From Stenotrophomonas_A sp035629025 (GTDB lineage Bacteria; Pseudomonadota; Gammaproteobacteria; Xanthomonadales; Xanthomonadaceae), in the NCBI GenBank assembly GCA_035629025.1, contig DASPIU010000016.1, positions 1 through 64,000 on the forward strand: DNA of 64,000 nucleotides. Reading direction: 5' to 3'. A model generated the notes under the pieces. The model did no database searches. It had not been told where the DNA came from and saw only the letters and a list, made by a program, of their open reading frames with translations. Positions 1 to 9,399 of the stretch are shown here, one piece after another. The translations under genes and the position numbers were made by a program. Position 1 is the first letter of the stretch; each line of letters opens with the position of its first letter.

Positions 1-20
1 CGGTCACGGCGCGCTGTCGG

Positions 21-132
21 GCGTGCGGGGGCCATGCCTTGTCGGGGGCGTAGGGCGACATGGATGTCGCCCTACGAGCCCCGCATGGATGCAGTTGTTG
101 GCGTCCCCCGACAGGGCATGGCCCCCGCACGC
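21..132. repeat. Nested palindromic repeat, family 1 copy 1
   Basis: A 112-base double palindrome. Outer arms 21-48 and 105-132 pair over 28 positions with one mismatch. Inside, 49-61 and 64-76 pair perfectly over 13 bases around a GG turn. Bases 77-104 between the inner hairpin and the right outer arm stay unpaired. The same plan, with the motifs CATGGATG and CGAGCCCC and a following GATG-GTT-GCGT run, recurs at 45722-45829 with different arm sequences. It is therefore a dispersed REP-like family. No transposase gene lies nearby. It sits upstream of lpxD and may also end transcription of a gene to the left, outside the window. Confidence 0.85.
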
Positions 133-210
133 CGCGCGATAGCACCAGAACAGCCGCTTCACAGCAGACCTATCCCACCACGCACCGCCCCGCCCCAAGC
201 CGCGAGCGGC

Positions 211-216
211 TAAACT
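211..216 (+). promoter_or_regulatory. Possible -10 box of lpxD
   Basis: TAAACT at 211-216 resembles a -10 box and lies only 7 bases before the GTG start at 224. If it is used, the transcript would be nearly leaderless. No convincing -35 box is visible, and lpxD may instead be read from an upstream gene outside the window. Confidence 0.25.
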
Positions 217-223
217 TCGCCCC

Positions 224-1246
224 GTGAACATGCCTACCCATACCGCCCAACAGATCGCCGAGCGCTTTGGCCTGCAACTGCATGGCGCTGGCGACACCGT
301 CGTCCATGGCGTTGCCACCCTCGCCCATGCCGGGCCCGGGCAACTCAGCTTCCTCGCCAATCCGCGCTATCGCGCCCAGCTCGCCGACAGCCACGCCGCC
401 GTCATCGTCCTGCGCGCCGAAGACGCCGACGCCGCCCCCGGCACCGCGCTGATCGCCAAGGATCCCTACACCGCCTTCGCCAAGATTTCCGCCCTGTTTG
501 AAGTCGCCCCCGTGCGCGAGCCCGGCATCCATCCGCTGGCAGTCATCGACCCCACCGCCCATGTCGCCGCCAGCGCCCATGTCGGCCCCTTCGTCAGCAT
601 CGGCCCGCGCAGCATCGTCGGCGAAGGTTGCGTCATCGGCACCGGCTCGGTCATCGGCGAAGACTGCGTGGTCGGCGATGGCAGCACCCTGATCGCCCGC
701 GTCACCCTGGTCACCCGCGTGCGCCTGGGCAAGCGCGTGCAGATCCACCCCGGCGCGGTGATCGGCGCCGATGGCTTCGGCCTGGCAATGGACGCCGGCC
801 ACTGGATCAAGGTGCCGCAGCTCGGCGGCGTGGTCATCGGCGACGATTGCGAGATCGGCGCCAACACCTGCATCGACCGCGGCGCGCTGGAAGATACCGT
901 GCTCGAGGACGACGTGCGCGTCGACAACCTCGTGCAGATCGCCCACAACTGCCACATCGGCGCACATACCGCCATCGCCGGCTGCACCGGCATCGCCGGT
1001 AGCGCGAAGATCGGCCGCTACTGCATGCTCGGCGGCAACGTCGGCGTGGTCGGCCACCTGGAAATCTGCGACAAGGTCGTCATCACCGGCAAGTCGGTGG
1101 TGCGCAACTCCATCCACGAGCCGGGCGAGTATTCTTCCGGCACCCCCCTGACCGATACCCGCACGTGGCGCAAGAACGCTGCGCGCTTCAAGCAGCTCGA
1201 TGCCCTGGCACGCCGCATCGCCGCTGTGAGCAAGGAGAACGAATGA
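224..1246 (+). CDS. lpxD: UDP-3-O-(3-hydroxyacyl)glucosamine N-acyltransferase LpxD
   Basis: Transfers a 3-hydroxyacyl chain from acyl carrier protein to the 2-amino group of UDP-3-O-acylglucosamine, the third step of lipid A synthesis, in the cytosol. The 340 residues match the family length. Residues about 20-95 form the uridine-binding domain and about 105-265 the left-handed beta helix of hexapeptide repeats. The conserved DNLVQIAHN segment places the catalytic histidine at about residue 241. The start is GTG at 224, with ATG at 230 as the alternative. The stop overlaps the fabZ start (ATGA), so it is coupled to the next lipid A gene. Confidence 0.97.
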   Translation: MNMPTHTAQQIAERFGLQLHGAGDTVVHGVATLAHAGPGQLSFLANPRYRAQLADSHAAVIVLRAEDADAAPGTALIAKDPYTAFAKISALFEVAPVREPGIHPLAVIDPTAHVAASAHVGPFVSIGPRSIVGEGCVIGTGSVIGEDCVVGDGSTLIARVTLVTRVRLGKRVQIHPGAVIGADGFGLAMDAGHWIKVPQLGGVVIGDDCEIGANTCIDRGALEDTVLEDDVRVDNLVQIAHNCHIGAHTAIAGCTGIAGSAKIGRYCMLGGNVGVVGHLEICDKVVITGKSVVRNSIHEPGEYSSGTPLTDTRTWRKNAARFKQLDALARRIAAVSKENE

Positions 1247-1701
1247 ACGACACCCTGCAGCTGCCGATCGACGTCACCCAGATCCAGGAGCTGATCCCGC
1301 ACCGCTATCCGTTCCTGCTGGTGGACAAGGTCCTGGAACTGGACCCCGAGGCCAAGCGCATCGTCGCGCAGAAGAATGTCAGCATCAACGAACCCTATTT
1401 CCAGGGCCATTTCCCCGGCCGCCCGATCATGCCCGGCGTGCTCATCATCGAGGCGCTGGCCCAGGCCGGCGGCGTGATGACCCAGCTCAGCCTCGGCCGC
1501 GATGCGCAGTCCAAGCTGTTCTACATGGTCAAGGTCGAAAGCGCGCGCTTCAACAAGCAGGTCGTGCCCGGCGACGTGCTGATCCTGGAAGTGCAGATGA
1601 AGCGGCTGATCCGCAACATGGGCTGGTACTACGGCGAGGCCAAGGTCAACGGCGAAGTCGTCGCCTGTGCCGAGGTCATGTGCGCCGGGGCCAAGGGCTG
1701 A
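1243..1701 (+). CDS. fabZ: 3-hydroxyacyl-ACP dehydratase FabZ
   Basis: Hot-dog-fold dehydratase of the fatty-acid elongation cycle, turning 3-hydroxyacyl-ACP into trans-2-enoyl-ACP. The 152-residue product carries the signature HFPGRPIMPG, with catalytic His at about 56 and Glu at about 70. The start at 1243 overlaps the lpxD stop by four bases, which indicates translational coupling. Its place between lpxD and lpxA is the classical arrangement, where FabZ and LpxA/LpxD draw on the same 3-hydroxyacyl-ACP pool. Confidence 0.97.
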   Translation: MNDTLQLPIDVTQIQELIPHRYPFLLVDKVLELDPEAKRIVAQKNVSINEPYFQGHFPGRPIMPGVLIIEALAQAGGVMTQLSLGRDAQSKLFYMVKVESARFNKQVVPGDVLILEVQMKRLIRNMGWYYGEAKVNGEVVACAEVMCAGAKG

Positions 1702-1717
1702 GCCAGGCGGAGGAACG

Positions 1718-2509
1718 ATGAGCGACAGCGCACCCCTGATCCACCCCACCGCCGTGGTCGACCCGTCCGCGCGGCTGGCCGCTGGCGTGCGCGTGGGCGC
1801 CTTCAGCCTGATCGGCGCCGAAGTCGAGATCGGCGAAGGCACCGAGATCGGCCCGCATTGCAGCGTGCACGGCCCTACCCGGATCGGCCGCGACAACCGC
1901 TTCATCGGCCATGTCGCCGTGGGTGGCGAGCCGCAGGACAAGAAATACGCCGGTGAGCGCACCGAACTGGTGATCGGCGACCGCAACGTGTTCCGCGAGT
2001 TCGTCACCCTCAACCGCGGCACCGGCGGCGGTGGCGGCGTGACCACCATCGGCAACGACAACTGGATGCTGGCCTACACCCACGTGGCCCACGATTGCCA
2101 TGTCGGCAACCATTGCGTGTTCTCCAACAACACCACGCTGGCCGGCCACGTCACCGTTGGCGACTGGGTGATCATCAGCGGCTTCGCCGGCGCGCACCAG
2201 TTCTGCCGCATCGGCGCGCATGCCTTCCTCGGCATGGGCGCGCTGACCAATGGCGACGTGCCGCCGTTCACCATGGTCGGCAGCGATTCGCTCGGCCGCC
2301 CGCGTGGCATCAACAGCGAAGGCCTCAAGCGCCGCGGCTTCGACGCCGAGCGCATTGCCGCGATCAAGCGCGCCTACCGCACCCTGTACGTGGCCGGCCT
2401 GCCGCTGGCCGAAGCAAAGCAGCAGCTGGCCGAACAGGCCCAGCACAGCGAAGACGTGAAGGACCTGCTCGACTTCATCGAACACGCGGAGCGGCCGCTG
2501 CTGCGATGA
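1718..2509 (+). CDS. lpxA: UDP-N-acetylglucosamine O-acyltransferase LpxA
   Basis: First enzyme of lipid A synthesis: moves a 3-hydroxyacyl group from ACP to the 3-OH of UDP-GlcNAc. It has 263 residues, made of hexapeptide repeats over about residues 8-190 followed by a helical C-terminus. The THVAHDCHVG segment puts the catalytic histidine at 125, the same number as in E. coli LpxA. The start at 1718 has a good ribosome site (GGAGGAA) and lies 16 bases after fabZ. The stop overlaps the lpxB start. Confidence 0.97.
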   Translation: MSDSAPLIHPTAVVDPSARLAAGVRVGAFSLIGAEVEIGEGTEIGPHCSVHGPTRIGRDNRFIGHVAVGGEPQDKKYAGERTELVIGDRNVFREFVTLNRGTGGGGGVTTIGNDNWMLAYTHVAHDCHVGNHCVFSNNTTLAGHVTVGDWVIISGFAGAHQFCRIGAHAFLGMGALTNGDVPPFTMVGSDSLGRPRGINSEGLKRRGFDAERIAAIKRAYRTLYVAGLPLAEAKQQLAEQAQHSEDVKDLLDFIEHAERPLLR

Positions 2510-3753
2510 GTGCGCTGCGCCCGGCCCCGCTGCCTGCATCGCCCGCCGCGCGCTCCAGCGCGGACACGGTGCCGCACGCGCGCGGCCTGCGCATTGCACT
2601 GGTGGCAGGCGAGACCTCGGGCGACCTGCTCGGTGCCGGCCTGGTCGCGCAGCTGCGCGAACGCTTCCCCGATGCGCAGTTCGCCGGCATCGGCGGCGAT
2701 GCGATGCGCAATGCCGGCTGCGAAACCTGGTTTGACGCCAGCGAACTGTCGCTGATGGGCCTGGTCGAGGTATTGCGCCACCTGCCGCGCCTGCTGAAGT
2801 TGCGGCGCGAACTGCGCGAGCGCCTGCTGGCCTGGCAGCCGGATGTGTTCATCGGCATCGACGCGCCGGACTTCAACCTCGGCGTGGAAAAGTGGCTCAA
2901 GCAGCGCGGCATCCGCACCGTGCACTACGTCAGCCCGTCGGTGTGGGCGTGGAAGGAAAAGCGCGCCGAGAAGATCGGCGCCAGCGCGGACCTGGTGCTG
3001 TGCCTGTTCCCGATGGAACCGCCGATCTATGCCCGCCACGGCGTGGACGCGCGTTTCGTCGGTCATCCAATGGCCGACGACATCGACTACCAGGTCGATC
3101 GCGACGCCGCGCGCGCGGCGCTGGGCATTTCCTCTTCCTCACCGGTACTGGCGGTGCTCCCCGGCAGCCGCCTCGGCGAGGTCAACCGCCTGGCCGAAAC
3201 CTTCTTTGAAGCCGCCTGGCAGGTCTCCGAACAAGTCCCCGGCCTGCAGGTGCTGGTACCGGCGGCCAATGCCGCGGTGCGCCCGGTATTGGCCGAACAT
3301 CTGTCGCGTTCGGCCTTGCCGATGCTGCGCTCGCACCTGCTCGACGGCCGCGCGCGCACCGCGATGATCGCCGCCGACGTGGTACTGCTGGCTTCCGGCA
3401 CCGCCACGCTGGAGGCGATGCTGGTCAAGCGGCCGATGGTGGTCGGCTACCGCGTCGCGCCGCTGACCGCGCGCATCGTCAAGGCGCTCGGCCTGATCAA
3501 GGTGCAGCGCTTCGCTCTGCCCAACATCCTGGCCGGCGAGGATCTGGCGCCGGAACTGATCCAGCAGGACTGCACCGCCGAGCAGGTCGCCGCCGCCGTG
3601 GTCGAGTGGTTCAAGCAGCCGCAGAAAGTCGCCGCGCTGCAACCGAAGTATCTGAAGCTGCATGCCGAGCTGCGCCAGAACGCTTCCGCGCGCGCCGCAG
3701 AGGCCGTCGCCGAACTGCTGGCACGGCCTGCCAACCGCCAGGTGAGCGCATGA
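2506..3753 (+). CDS. lpxB: Lipid-A-disaccharide synthase LpxB
   Basis: Inverting glycosyltransferase that joins UDP-2,3-diacylglucosamine and lipid X into the lipid A disaccharide at the inner membrane. It has 415 residues, of which about 25 form a low-complexity Ala/Pro N-terminal extension before the AGETSGD motif that starts the family domain. SVWAWKEKR and the GSRLGEV nucleotide-binding motif are present. ATG 2506 overlaps the lpxA stop, and the stop overlaps the rnhB start. All four lipid A/fatty-acid genes and rnhB form one coupled operon. Confidence 0.96.
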   Translation: MSALRPAPLPASPAARSSADTVPHARGLRIALVAGETSGDLLGAGLVAQLRERFPDAQFAGIGGDAMRNAGCETWFDASELSLMGLVEVLRHLPRLLKLRRELRERLLAWQPDVFIGIDAPDFNLGVEKWLKQRGIRTVHYVSPSVWAWKEKRAEKIGASADLVLCLFPMEPPIYARHGVDARFVGHPMADDIDYQVDRDAARAALGISSSSPVLAVLPGSRLGEVNRLAETFFEAAWQVSEQVPGLQVLVPAANAAVRPVLAEHLSRSALPMLRSHLLDGRARTAMIAADVVLLASGTATLEAMLVKRPMVVGYRVAPLTARIVKALGLIKVQRFALPNILAGEDLAPELIQQDCTAEQVAAAVVEWFKQPQKVAALQPKYLKLHAELRQNASARAAEAVAELLARPANRQVSA

Positions 3754-4421
3754 AGCGCGGTACCGCCCAGGGCAGCGGCGCTCTGCTCGTGGCGATGCCG
3801 GCGCAACCGGTGCCGCGCCGCATCGCCGGCGTCGACGAAGCCGGGCGCGGCCCGCTCGCCGGCCCGGTGTCGGTGGCCGCGGTGGTGTTCGACCCGGCGC
3901 GCCCGCGCATCAATGGCCTTGATGATTCCAAGCAGCTCACCGCCGAACGCCGCGAGGTGCTGTACGCGCGCATCGTCGAGCGCGCGCTGGCCTGGCACGT
4001 GGTGCTGATCACCTCCGCCGAAGTGGACCAGCTCAACATCTACCACGCCACCATGCTCGGCATGCGCCGCGCCGTGGAAGCCGTGGCGCACGTCGCCGAA
4101 CACGCGCGCATTGACGGCAACCGTCTGCCCAAGGCACTGCCCTGCCCGGCCGAGGCCATCGTCGGCGGCGACGCCCTGGACCGCGCGATCATGGCCGCGT
4201 CCATCGTCGCCAAGGTCACCCGCGACCGCTACATGACCGCGCTGCACGAACACCATCCCGAATACGGCTTCGACCAGCACAAGGGCTACGCCACCCCGGC
4301 ACACCTGTCGGCGCTGCGCCAGCATGGCCCCTGCCCGGAACACCGCCGCAGCTTCGCCCCGGTACGCCAGGCCCTGGGCCTGGAGGTGCTGCCCGAAGCC
4401 GCCGAGCCAATGCTGATTTAG
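3750..4421 (+). CDS. rnhB: Ribonuclease HII
   Basis: Cleaves RNA in RNA-DNA hybrids and starts removal of single ribonucleotides from DNA. It has 223 residues. The motif GVDEAGRGPLAGPV contains the first metal-binding Asp-Glu pair. Further conserved blocks are DDSKQLT and ASIVAKVTRD, and the C-terminus carries HKGYATPAH. The N-terminal 20 residues before the motif are low complexity. ATG 3750 overlaps the lpxB stop by four bases. lpxB-rnhB-dnaE order is common in gammaproteobacteria. Confidence 0.96.
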   Translation: MKRGTAQGSGALLVAMPAQPVPRRIAGVDEAGRGPLAGPVSVAAVVFDPARPRINGLDDSKQLTAERREVLYARIVERALAWHVVLITSAEVDQLNIYHATMLGMRRAVEAVAHVAEHARIDGNRLPKALPCPAEAIVGGDALDRAIMAASIVAKVTRDRYMTALHEHHPEYGFDQHKGYATPAHLSALRQHGPCPEHRRSFAPVRQALGLEVLPEAAEPMLI

Positions 4422-4492
4422 GCGAGCTTGCCCTCGGTTCGTCCGAGCATCGTCGCAGGCCCCAACGCCGTCCGCAGACCCACTGGAGCAAA

Positions 4493-4606
4493 GCCCCCCT
4501 TCTGTTAAGGGGGGCGCGCCAAAGGCGCGGGGGATAGGCAAGCGCGAAAGTGGGGCCCAAAGTTTGCTGTGCGAACTTTGGGGGCTTGGCCCGCCAGCGG
4601 GCCAAG
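4493..4606. repeat. Four-hairpin dispersed repeat, family 2 copy A
   Basis: Four hairpins in a row in the 250-base rnhB-dnaE gap: 4493-4501 with 4507-4515 (9 bp, perfect); 4516-4520 with 4524-4528; 4556-4564 with 4574-4582 (9 bp, CCCAAAGTT arms); and 4585-4594 with 4597-4606 (10 bp, perfect). The first three stem sequences and their order recur in reverse complement at 13573-13691. The gap holds no other gene. This structure may reduce read-through from the lipid A operon into dnaE. Confidence 0.8.
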
Positions 4607-4671
4607 CCCTGTCAAGCCTTGCCCCCCCTCCCCCCGAGGGCTAACCTGCCCGATCACCGCAGTGATCCCGC

Positions 4672-7600
4672 ATGACCCAGCCCCGCTTCGTCCATCTCCA
4701 CGTCCACACCGAGTTCTCGCTCGCGGACTCCACCATCCGCGTGCCCGAAAAACCCGAGCAGGCCGACCCGGCCAAGGCCAAGCGCGCCAACCTGCTCAGC
4801 CGCGCCGTGGAACTGGGCCTGCCCGCCGTCGCCGTTACCGACCTCAACAACCTCTTCGCCCTGGTCAAGTTCTACAAGGCCGCTGAAGCCGTCGGCATCA
4901 AGCCCATCGCTGGCGCCGACGTGATGATCGCCACCCCCGACCAGGTGCCGTGGAAACTGACCTTGCTGTGCCGCGACCGCGAAGGCTACCTCAGCCTCTC
5001 GCGGCTGCTCACCCGCGCCTGGATGGAAGGCCATCGCCCCGAAGGCGGCGTCGCCGTGCGCCCCGAATGGCTCATCGACCACCACCACAACCTGTTCGCC
5101 CTGGCCGGCCGCGAAAGCCTGGCCGGACGCCTGTTCGCCGAACATCGGCATGACCTGGCCGAGCAACAGCTCGCCGACTGGCAGCGCGTGTTCGGCGACG
5201 GCCTGCACCTGGAACTGACCCGCACCGGCCGCGACGGCGAAGAAGCCTTCAACCAGTTCGCCCTGCAGGCCGCCGGTCTGCGCGGCCTGCCGGTGGTGGC
5301 CAGCAACGACGTGCGCTTCCTGCACGCCAGCGACTTCCCCGCCCACGAGGCGCGCGTGTGCATCGCCTCCGGCCGCGTGCTGGACGACCCGCGGCGCCCG
5401 CGTGACTACACCGACCAGCAGTACCTCAAGTCACAGGAAGAAATGGCGGCGCTGTTTGCCGACGTGCCCGACGCCATCGACAACACCCTGGCCCTGGCCC
5501 AGCGCTGCAACATCGAGATGCGCCTGGGCACCTACTTCCTGCCCGCCTATCCGGTGCCCGAGAACGAAACTCTCGACAGCTGGATCCGCAGCACCGCACG
5601 GCGCGGCCTGGAAGCGCGCCTGGAGAAGAATCCGCTGGCCGCGGGCAAGACCCGCGAGGATTATTTTGAACGCCTGGAATTCGAGCTGGACACCATCATC
5701 AAGATGGGCTTCCCCGGCTACTTCCTGATCGTGGCCGACTTCATCCAGTGGGGCAAGGACAACGGCATTCCGGTCGGCCCGGGCCGTGGTTCGGGTGCCG
5801 GCTCGCTGGTGGCCTGGGCGCTGAACATCACCGACCTGGATCCGATTCCCTACAACCTGCTGTTCGAGCGCTTCCTCAACCCCGAACGCGTGTCGATGCC
5901 CGACTTCGACATCGACTTCTGCATGGACCGCCGCGACGAGGTCATCGACTACGTTGCGCGCAAGTACGGGCGCGAGCGCGTCAGCCAGATCATCACCTAC
6001 GGCACCATGGCGGCCAAGGCGGTGGTGCGCGACGCCGGGCGCGTGCTCGGCTTTCCCTATGGCCTGGTTGATGGCGTGGCCAAGCTCATTCCGAACATCC
6101 TCGGCATCACGCTGAAGGACGCGATGGGCGAAGGCAAGGAAAGCGAGATGGCCTCGGCCGAGCTGATCCAGCGCTACCAGGCCGAGGACGACGTGCGCGA
6201 CCTGGTCGACCTTGCGCGCCAGCTCGAAGACCTGACCCGCAATGCCGGCAAGCACGCCGGCGGCGTGGTCATCGCGCCCGAGCCGCTGGCCGAGTATTGC
6301 CCGCTGTTCGCCGAACACGACGAGGACGGCCGCGGCAAGAACCCGGTCACCCAGTTCGACAAGAACGACGTGGAAGAAGTGGGCCTGGTGAAGTTCGACT
6401 TCCTCGGCCTGCGCACGCTGACCATCATCGACTGGGCGGTGAAGGCGATCAACGCGCGCCACGCCCGCGCCGGCATCGACCCGATCGACATCGCCGCGCT
6501 GCCGCTGGACGACGCCCCGACCTACCGCGACATCTTCGCCACCGGCAACACCGGCGCGGTGTTCCAGTTTGAATCCTCGGGCATGCGCCGACTGCTCAAG
6601 GATGCCAAGCCCGACCGCTTCGAGGATCTGATCGCGCTGGTATCGCTGTACCGCCCGGGCCCGATGGACCTGATTCCCAGCTTCGTCGACCGCAAGCACG
6701 GGCGCGAGGAAGTGGAGTATCCGGACCCACGCACCGAGCCGATCCTGAAGGACACCTACGGCATCATGGTGTACCAGGAGCAGGTCATGCAGATGGCGCA
6801 GATCGTCGGCGGCTATTCGCTGGGCGGCGCCGACCTGCTGCGCCGCGCGATGGGCAAGAAGGTGCCGGCCGAGATGGCCAAGCACCGCGAGATCTTCCGC
6901 GAAGGCGCGGCCAGGGACGGCGTCGGCGAAGCCAAGGCCGATGCGATCTTCGACCTGATGGAGAAGTTCGCCGGCTACGGCTTCAACAAGTCGCACGCCG
7001 CCGCCTACGCGCTGGTCAGCTACCAGACCGCCTGGCTCAAGCGTCACTACCCGGCCGAGTTCATGGCCGCGACGCTGTCCTCGGACATGGACAACACCGA
7101 CAAGGTTGTCGGCTTCCTCGACGAAGCACGCCTGCTCGGCCTGACCGTGCTGCCGCCGCGGGTGAACGAGTCGGCCTACATGTTCGAGGCGGCCACGCCG
7201 GACACCATCCAGTACGGCATCGGCGCGATCAAGGGCGTGGGCCGTGGCGCCTGCGAGGCCATCGTCGAGGAACGCGAGCGCAACGGCCGCTACGAATCGC
7301 TGCTGGATTTCTGCACGCGCGTGGATTCGTCCAAGCTCAACCGGCGCACGCTGGAAGCGATGATCAACGCCGGCGCGCTCGATGGCCTGGGCCGCAACCG
7401 CGCCTCGCTGATGCTGCAGCTGCCCGAAGTGCTGAAGGCCACCGAGCAGATGGCGCGCGAGAAGGCGTCCGGGCAGAACTCGCTGTTTGGCGGGCCCGAT
7501 CCGGCCGCACCGGCGATGCACCTGGAACTTCCCGAGAGCAGGGAATGGCCGCTGGGCCAGCTGTTGTCCGGCGAGCGTGACACGCTGGGCTTCTACCTCA

Positions 7601-8253
7601 GCGGGCATCCCTTCGATCCGTACCGCGACGAGGTCCGCGAACTGGTCGGTTGCGACCTGGGCGCGCTCGACCGCATCTGGGCCTCGCAGTCCGGACGCGG
7701 CGGTGGCGACGGTGAAAAGCGCTGGCGCCCGGAAGTCAGCGCGATCCTCGCCGGCCAGGTGGTCGGCGTGCGCCGCAAGGGCGACAGCCAGGTTTTCGTG
7801 CAGCTCGAAGACGGCCGCGGCCGGGTCGAGTGCAGCGCCTTTTCCGACGGCCTGGCCGAGTTCGGCCACCTGCTGACCCGCGACCGCATCCTCATCGTCA
7901 AGGGTGGCCTGCGCGAGGACGAATTCAACGGCGGCTACAGCCTGCGCATCCGCCAGGTGTGGGATTACGAACAGGTCTGCGCCGAGCATGCGCGCAACCT
8001 CGCGCTGCGCCTGGACCTGCGCGACCGCCAGGCCTTTGCCCGCGTCGATGGCCTGCTCGCCGCGCATCGCCCCGGGCGCACCCCGATCCGCTTCGACCTG
8101 CTGGTCGGCTCGGCCCAGGGCACCGTGGCCGGCATGCTCGATGTCAACGGCAGCCAGGGCGTGCGCATCGCCCCGCAACTGCTGGACGGCCTGCGTGCCG
8201 ACCCGGCGGTGCGCGCGGTGAAGGTCAAGTACAACCCGCCCTGGGCGATATAG
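4672..8253 (+). CDS. dnaE: DNA polymerase III subunit alpha
   Basis: Replicative polymerase subunit, 1193 residues, full family length. The PHP domain occupies about residues 1-290 (FVHLHVHTEFSL near the N-terminus). The polymerase palm contains PDFDIDFCMD, with catalytic aspartates at about 411-415. The fingers and the tandem helix-hairpin-helix follow, with the OB fold near residues 1020-1100. The GPGRGSGAGS motif in the palm is intact. No strong ribosome site precedes ATG 4672, but the first residues match the family start, so the start is secure. dnaE and accA are adjacent as in many gammaproteobacteria. Confidence 0.98.
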   Translation: MTQPRFVHLHVHTEFSLADSTIRVPEKPEQADPAKAKRANLLSRAVELGLPAVAVTDLNNLFALVKFYKAAEAVGIKPIAGADVMIATPDQVPWKLTLLCRDREGYLSLSRLLTRAWMEGHRPEGGVAVRPEWLIDHHHNLFALAGRESLAGRLFAEHRHDLAEQQLADWQRVFGDGLHLELTRTGRDGEEAFNQFALQAAGLRGLPVVASNDVRFLHASDFPAHEARVCIASGRVLDDPRRPRDYTDQQYLKSQEEMAALFADVPDAIDNTLALAQRCNIEMRLGTYFLPAYPVPENETLDSWIRSTARRGLEARLEKNPLAAGKTREDYFERLEFELDTIIKMGFPGYFLIVADFIQWGKDNGIPVGPGRGSGAGSLVAWALNITDLDPIPYNLLFERFLNPERVSMPDFDIDFCMDRRDEVIDYVARKYGRERVSQIITYGTMAAKAVVRDAGRVLGFPYGLVDGVAKLIPNILGITLKDAMGEGKESEMASAELIQRYQAEDDVRDLVDLARQLEDLTRNAGKHAGGVVIAPEPLAEYCPLFAEHDEDGRGKNPVTQFDKNDVEEVGLVKFDFLGLRTLTIIDWAVKAINARHARAGIDPIDIAALPLDDAPTYRDIFATGNTGAVFQFESSGMRRLLKDAKPDRFEDLIALVSLYRPGPMDLIPSFVDRKHGREEVEYPDPRTEPILKDTYGIMVYQEQVMQMAQIVGGYSLGGADLLRRAMGKKVPAEMAKHREIFREGAARDGVGEAKADAIFDLMEKFAGYGFNKSHAAAYALVSYQTAWLKRHYPAEFMAATLSSDMDNTDKVVGFLDEARLLGLTVLPPRVNESAYMFEAATPDTIQYGIGAIKGVGRGACEAIVEERERNGRYESLLDFCTRVDSSKLNRRTLEAMINAGALDGLGRNRASLMLQLPEVLKATEQMAREKASGQNSLFGGPDPAAPAMHLELPESREWPLGQLLSGERDTLGFYLSGHPFDPYRDEVRELVGCDLGALDRIWASQSGRGGGDGEKRWRPEVSAILAGQVVGVRRKGDSQVFVQLEDGRGRVECSAFSDGLAEFGHLLTRDRILIVKGGLREDEFNGGYSLRIRQVWDYEQVCAEHARNLALRLDLRDRQAFARVDGLLAAHRPGRTPIRFDLLVGSAQGTVAGMLDVNGSQGVRIAPQLLDGLRADPAVRAVKVKYNPPWAI

Positions 8254-8344
8254 GCACGGCTGCCCCTCCGACCCCGAACGGCTGCGTACGGGTAGGCCAC
8301 GCCCCTTCGGCTACACTTCTCCCCTTTCGTTCGACCGGCGCCCC

Positions 8345-9304
8345 ATGAATCCGAACTACCTCGACTTCGAGCAACCCATCGCCGATCTGGAAGCCAAGAT
8401 CCAGGAGCTGCGCAACGCCAGCACCGGCCCGGCGGTCAATGTCGACGCCGAAGTGCATGCGCTGCGCGACAAGCTGCGCATCCGCACCGCGCAGATCTTC
8501 CGTGACCTGTCGGCATGGCAGGTCTCGCAGCTGGCCCGCCACCCGCAGCGCCCGTACACGCTCGACTACATCCGCGTGTTCTGCGACGAGTTCCAGGAGC
8601 TGGCCGGCGACCGCGCCTACGCCGACGACAAGGCCATCGTCGGCGGCCTGGGCCGCATCAATGGCCGGCCGGTGGTCATCATCGGCCACCAGAAGGGCCG
8701 CGACACCAAGAGCAAGGTGGCGCGCAATTTCGGCATGCCGCGCCCGGAGGGCTATCGCAAGGCGCTGCGCCTGATGAAGCTGGCTGAGCGCTTCCGCCTG
8801 CCGCTGCTGACCTTCATCGATACGCCCGGTGCCTACCCCGGCATCGGCGCCGAGGAACGCGGCCAGTCCGAGGCGATCGCGCGCAACCTGCTGGAAATGG
8901 CCGAGCTGAAAATCCCGGTGATCTGCACCGTGATCGGCGAAGGCGGCTCGGGCGGCGCGCTGGCCATCGGCGTCGGCGACCGCACGCTGATGCTGGAGTA
9001 CGGCACCTATTCGGTGATCTCGCCGGAGGGCTGCGCCTCGATCCTGTGGAAGGACGCAGCCAAGGCCAAGGACGCGGCCGAGCAGCTCGGCCTGACCGCC
9101 GTGCGCCTGAAAGCCTTGGGCCTGGTGGACAAGGTGGTGCGCGAGCCGATCGGCGGTGCCCACCGCAACCCGACGCAGATGGCCAAGCGCCTGAAGGCAG
9201 TGCTGCTCAACGAGCTCGACGCGCTGGAGAAGATTCCGGTGGAAGTGCTGTTGCAGCAGCGCTACGAACGCCTGCGCAGTTACGGCGCCTACGAGGCCGC
9301 GTAA
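8345..9304 (+). CDS. accA: Acetyl-CoA carboxylase carboxyltransferase subunit alpha
   Basis: Half of the carboxyltransferase that makes malonyl-CoA, the first committed step of fatty-acid synthesis; its partner AccD is not in the window. It has 319 residues, the usual length. The start MNPNYLDFEQPI, the central FIDTPGAYPGIGAEERGQ block and GEGGSGGALAIG are all diagnostic. The 91-base gap after dnaE holds TACACT at 8312-8317, a possible -10 box, so accA may have its own promoter. Confidence 0.98.
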   Translation: MNPNYLDFEQPIADLEAKIQELRNASTGPAVNVDAEVHALRDKLRIRTAQIFRDLSAWQVSQLARHPQRPYTLDYIRVFCDEFQELAGDRAYADDKAIVGGLGRINGRPVVIIGHQKGRDTKSKVARNFGMPRPEGYRKALRLMKLAERFRLPLLTFIDTPGAYPGIGAEERGQSEAIARNLLEMAELKIPVICTVIGEGGSGGALAIGVGDRTLMLEYGTYSVISPEGCASILWKDAAKAKDAAEQLGLTAVRLKALGLVDKVVREPIGGAHRNPTQMAKRLKAVLLNELDALEKIPVEVLLQQRYERLRSYGAYEAA

Positions 9305-9399
9305 GCCCTCGCCCGGGAATGGGCTGGTGCCGTGGCGCGGATGCGCCCGGCCCGCCTCCGCGCTAGCATGGCCGCGGTACCCGCAAAGGAATGATCGCG

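Noticed and set aside
5431..8178. A 915-codon open frame antisense to dnaE
   Set aside because: Long antisense frames are expected in GC-rich genes. The product is a low-complexity Ala/Val/Gly/His/Arg mix without any family, while dnaE on the other strand is intact.
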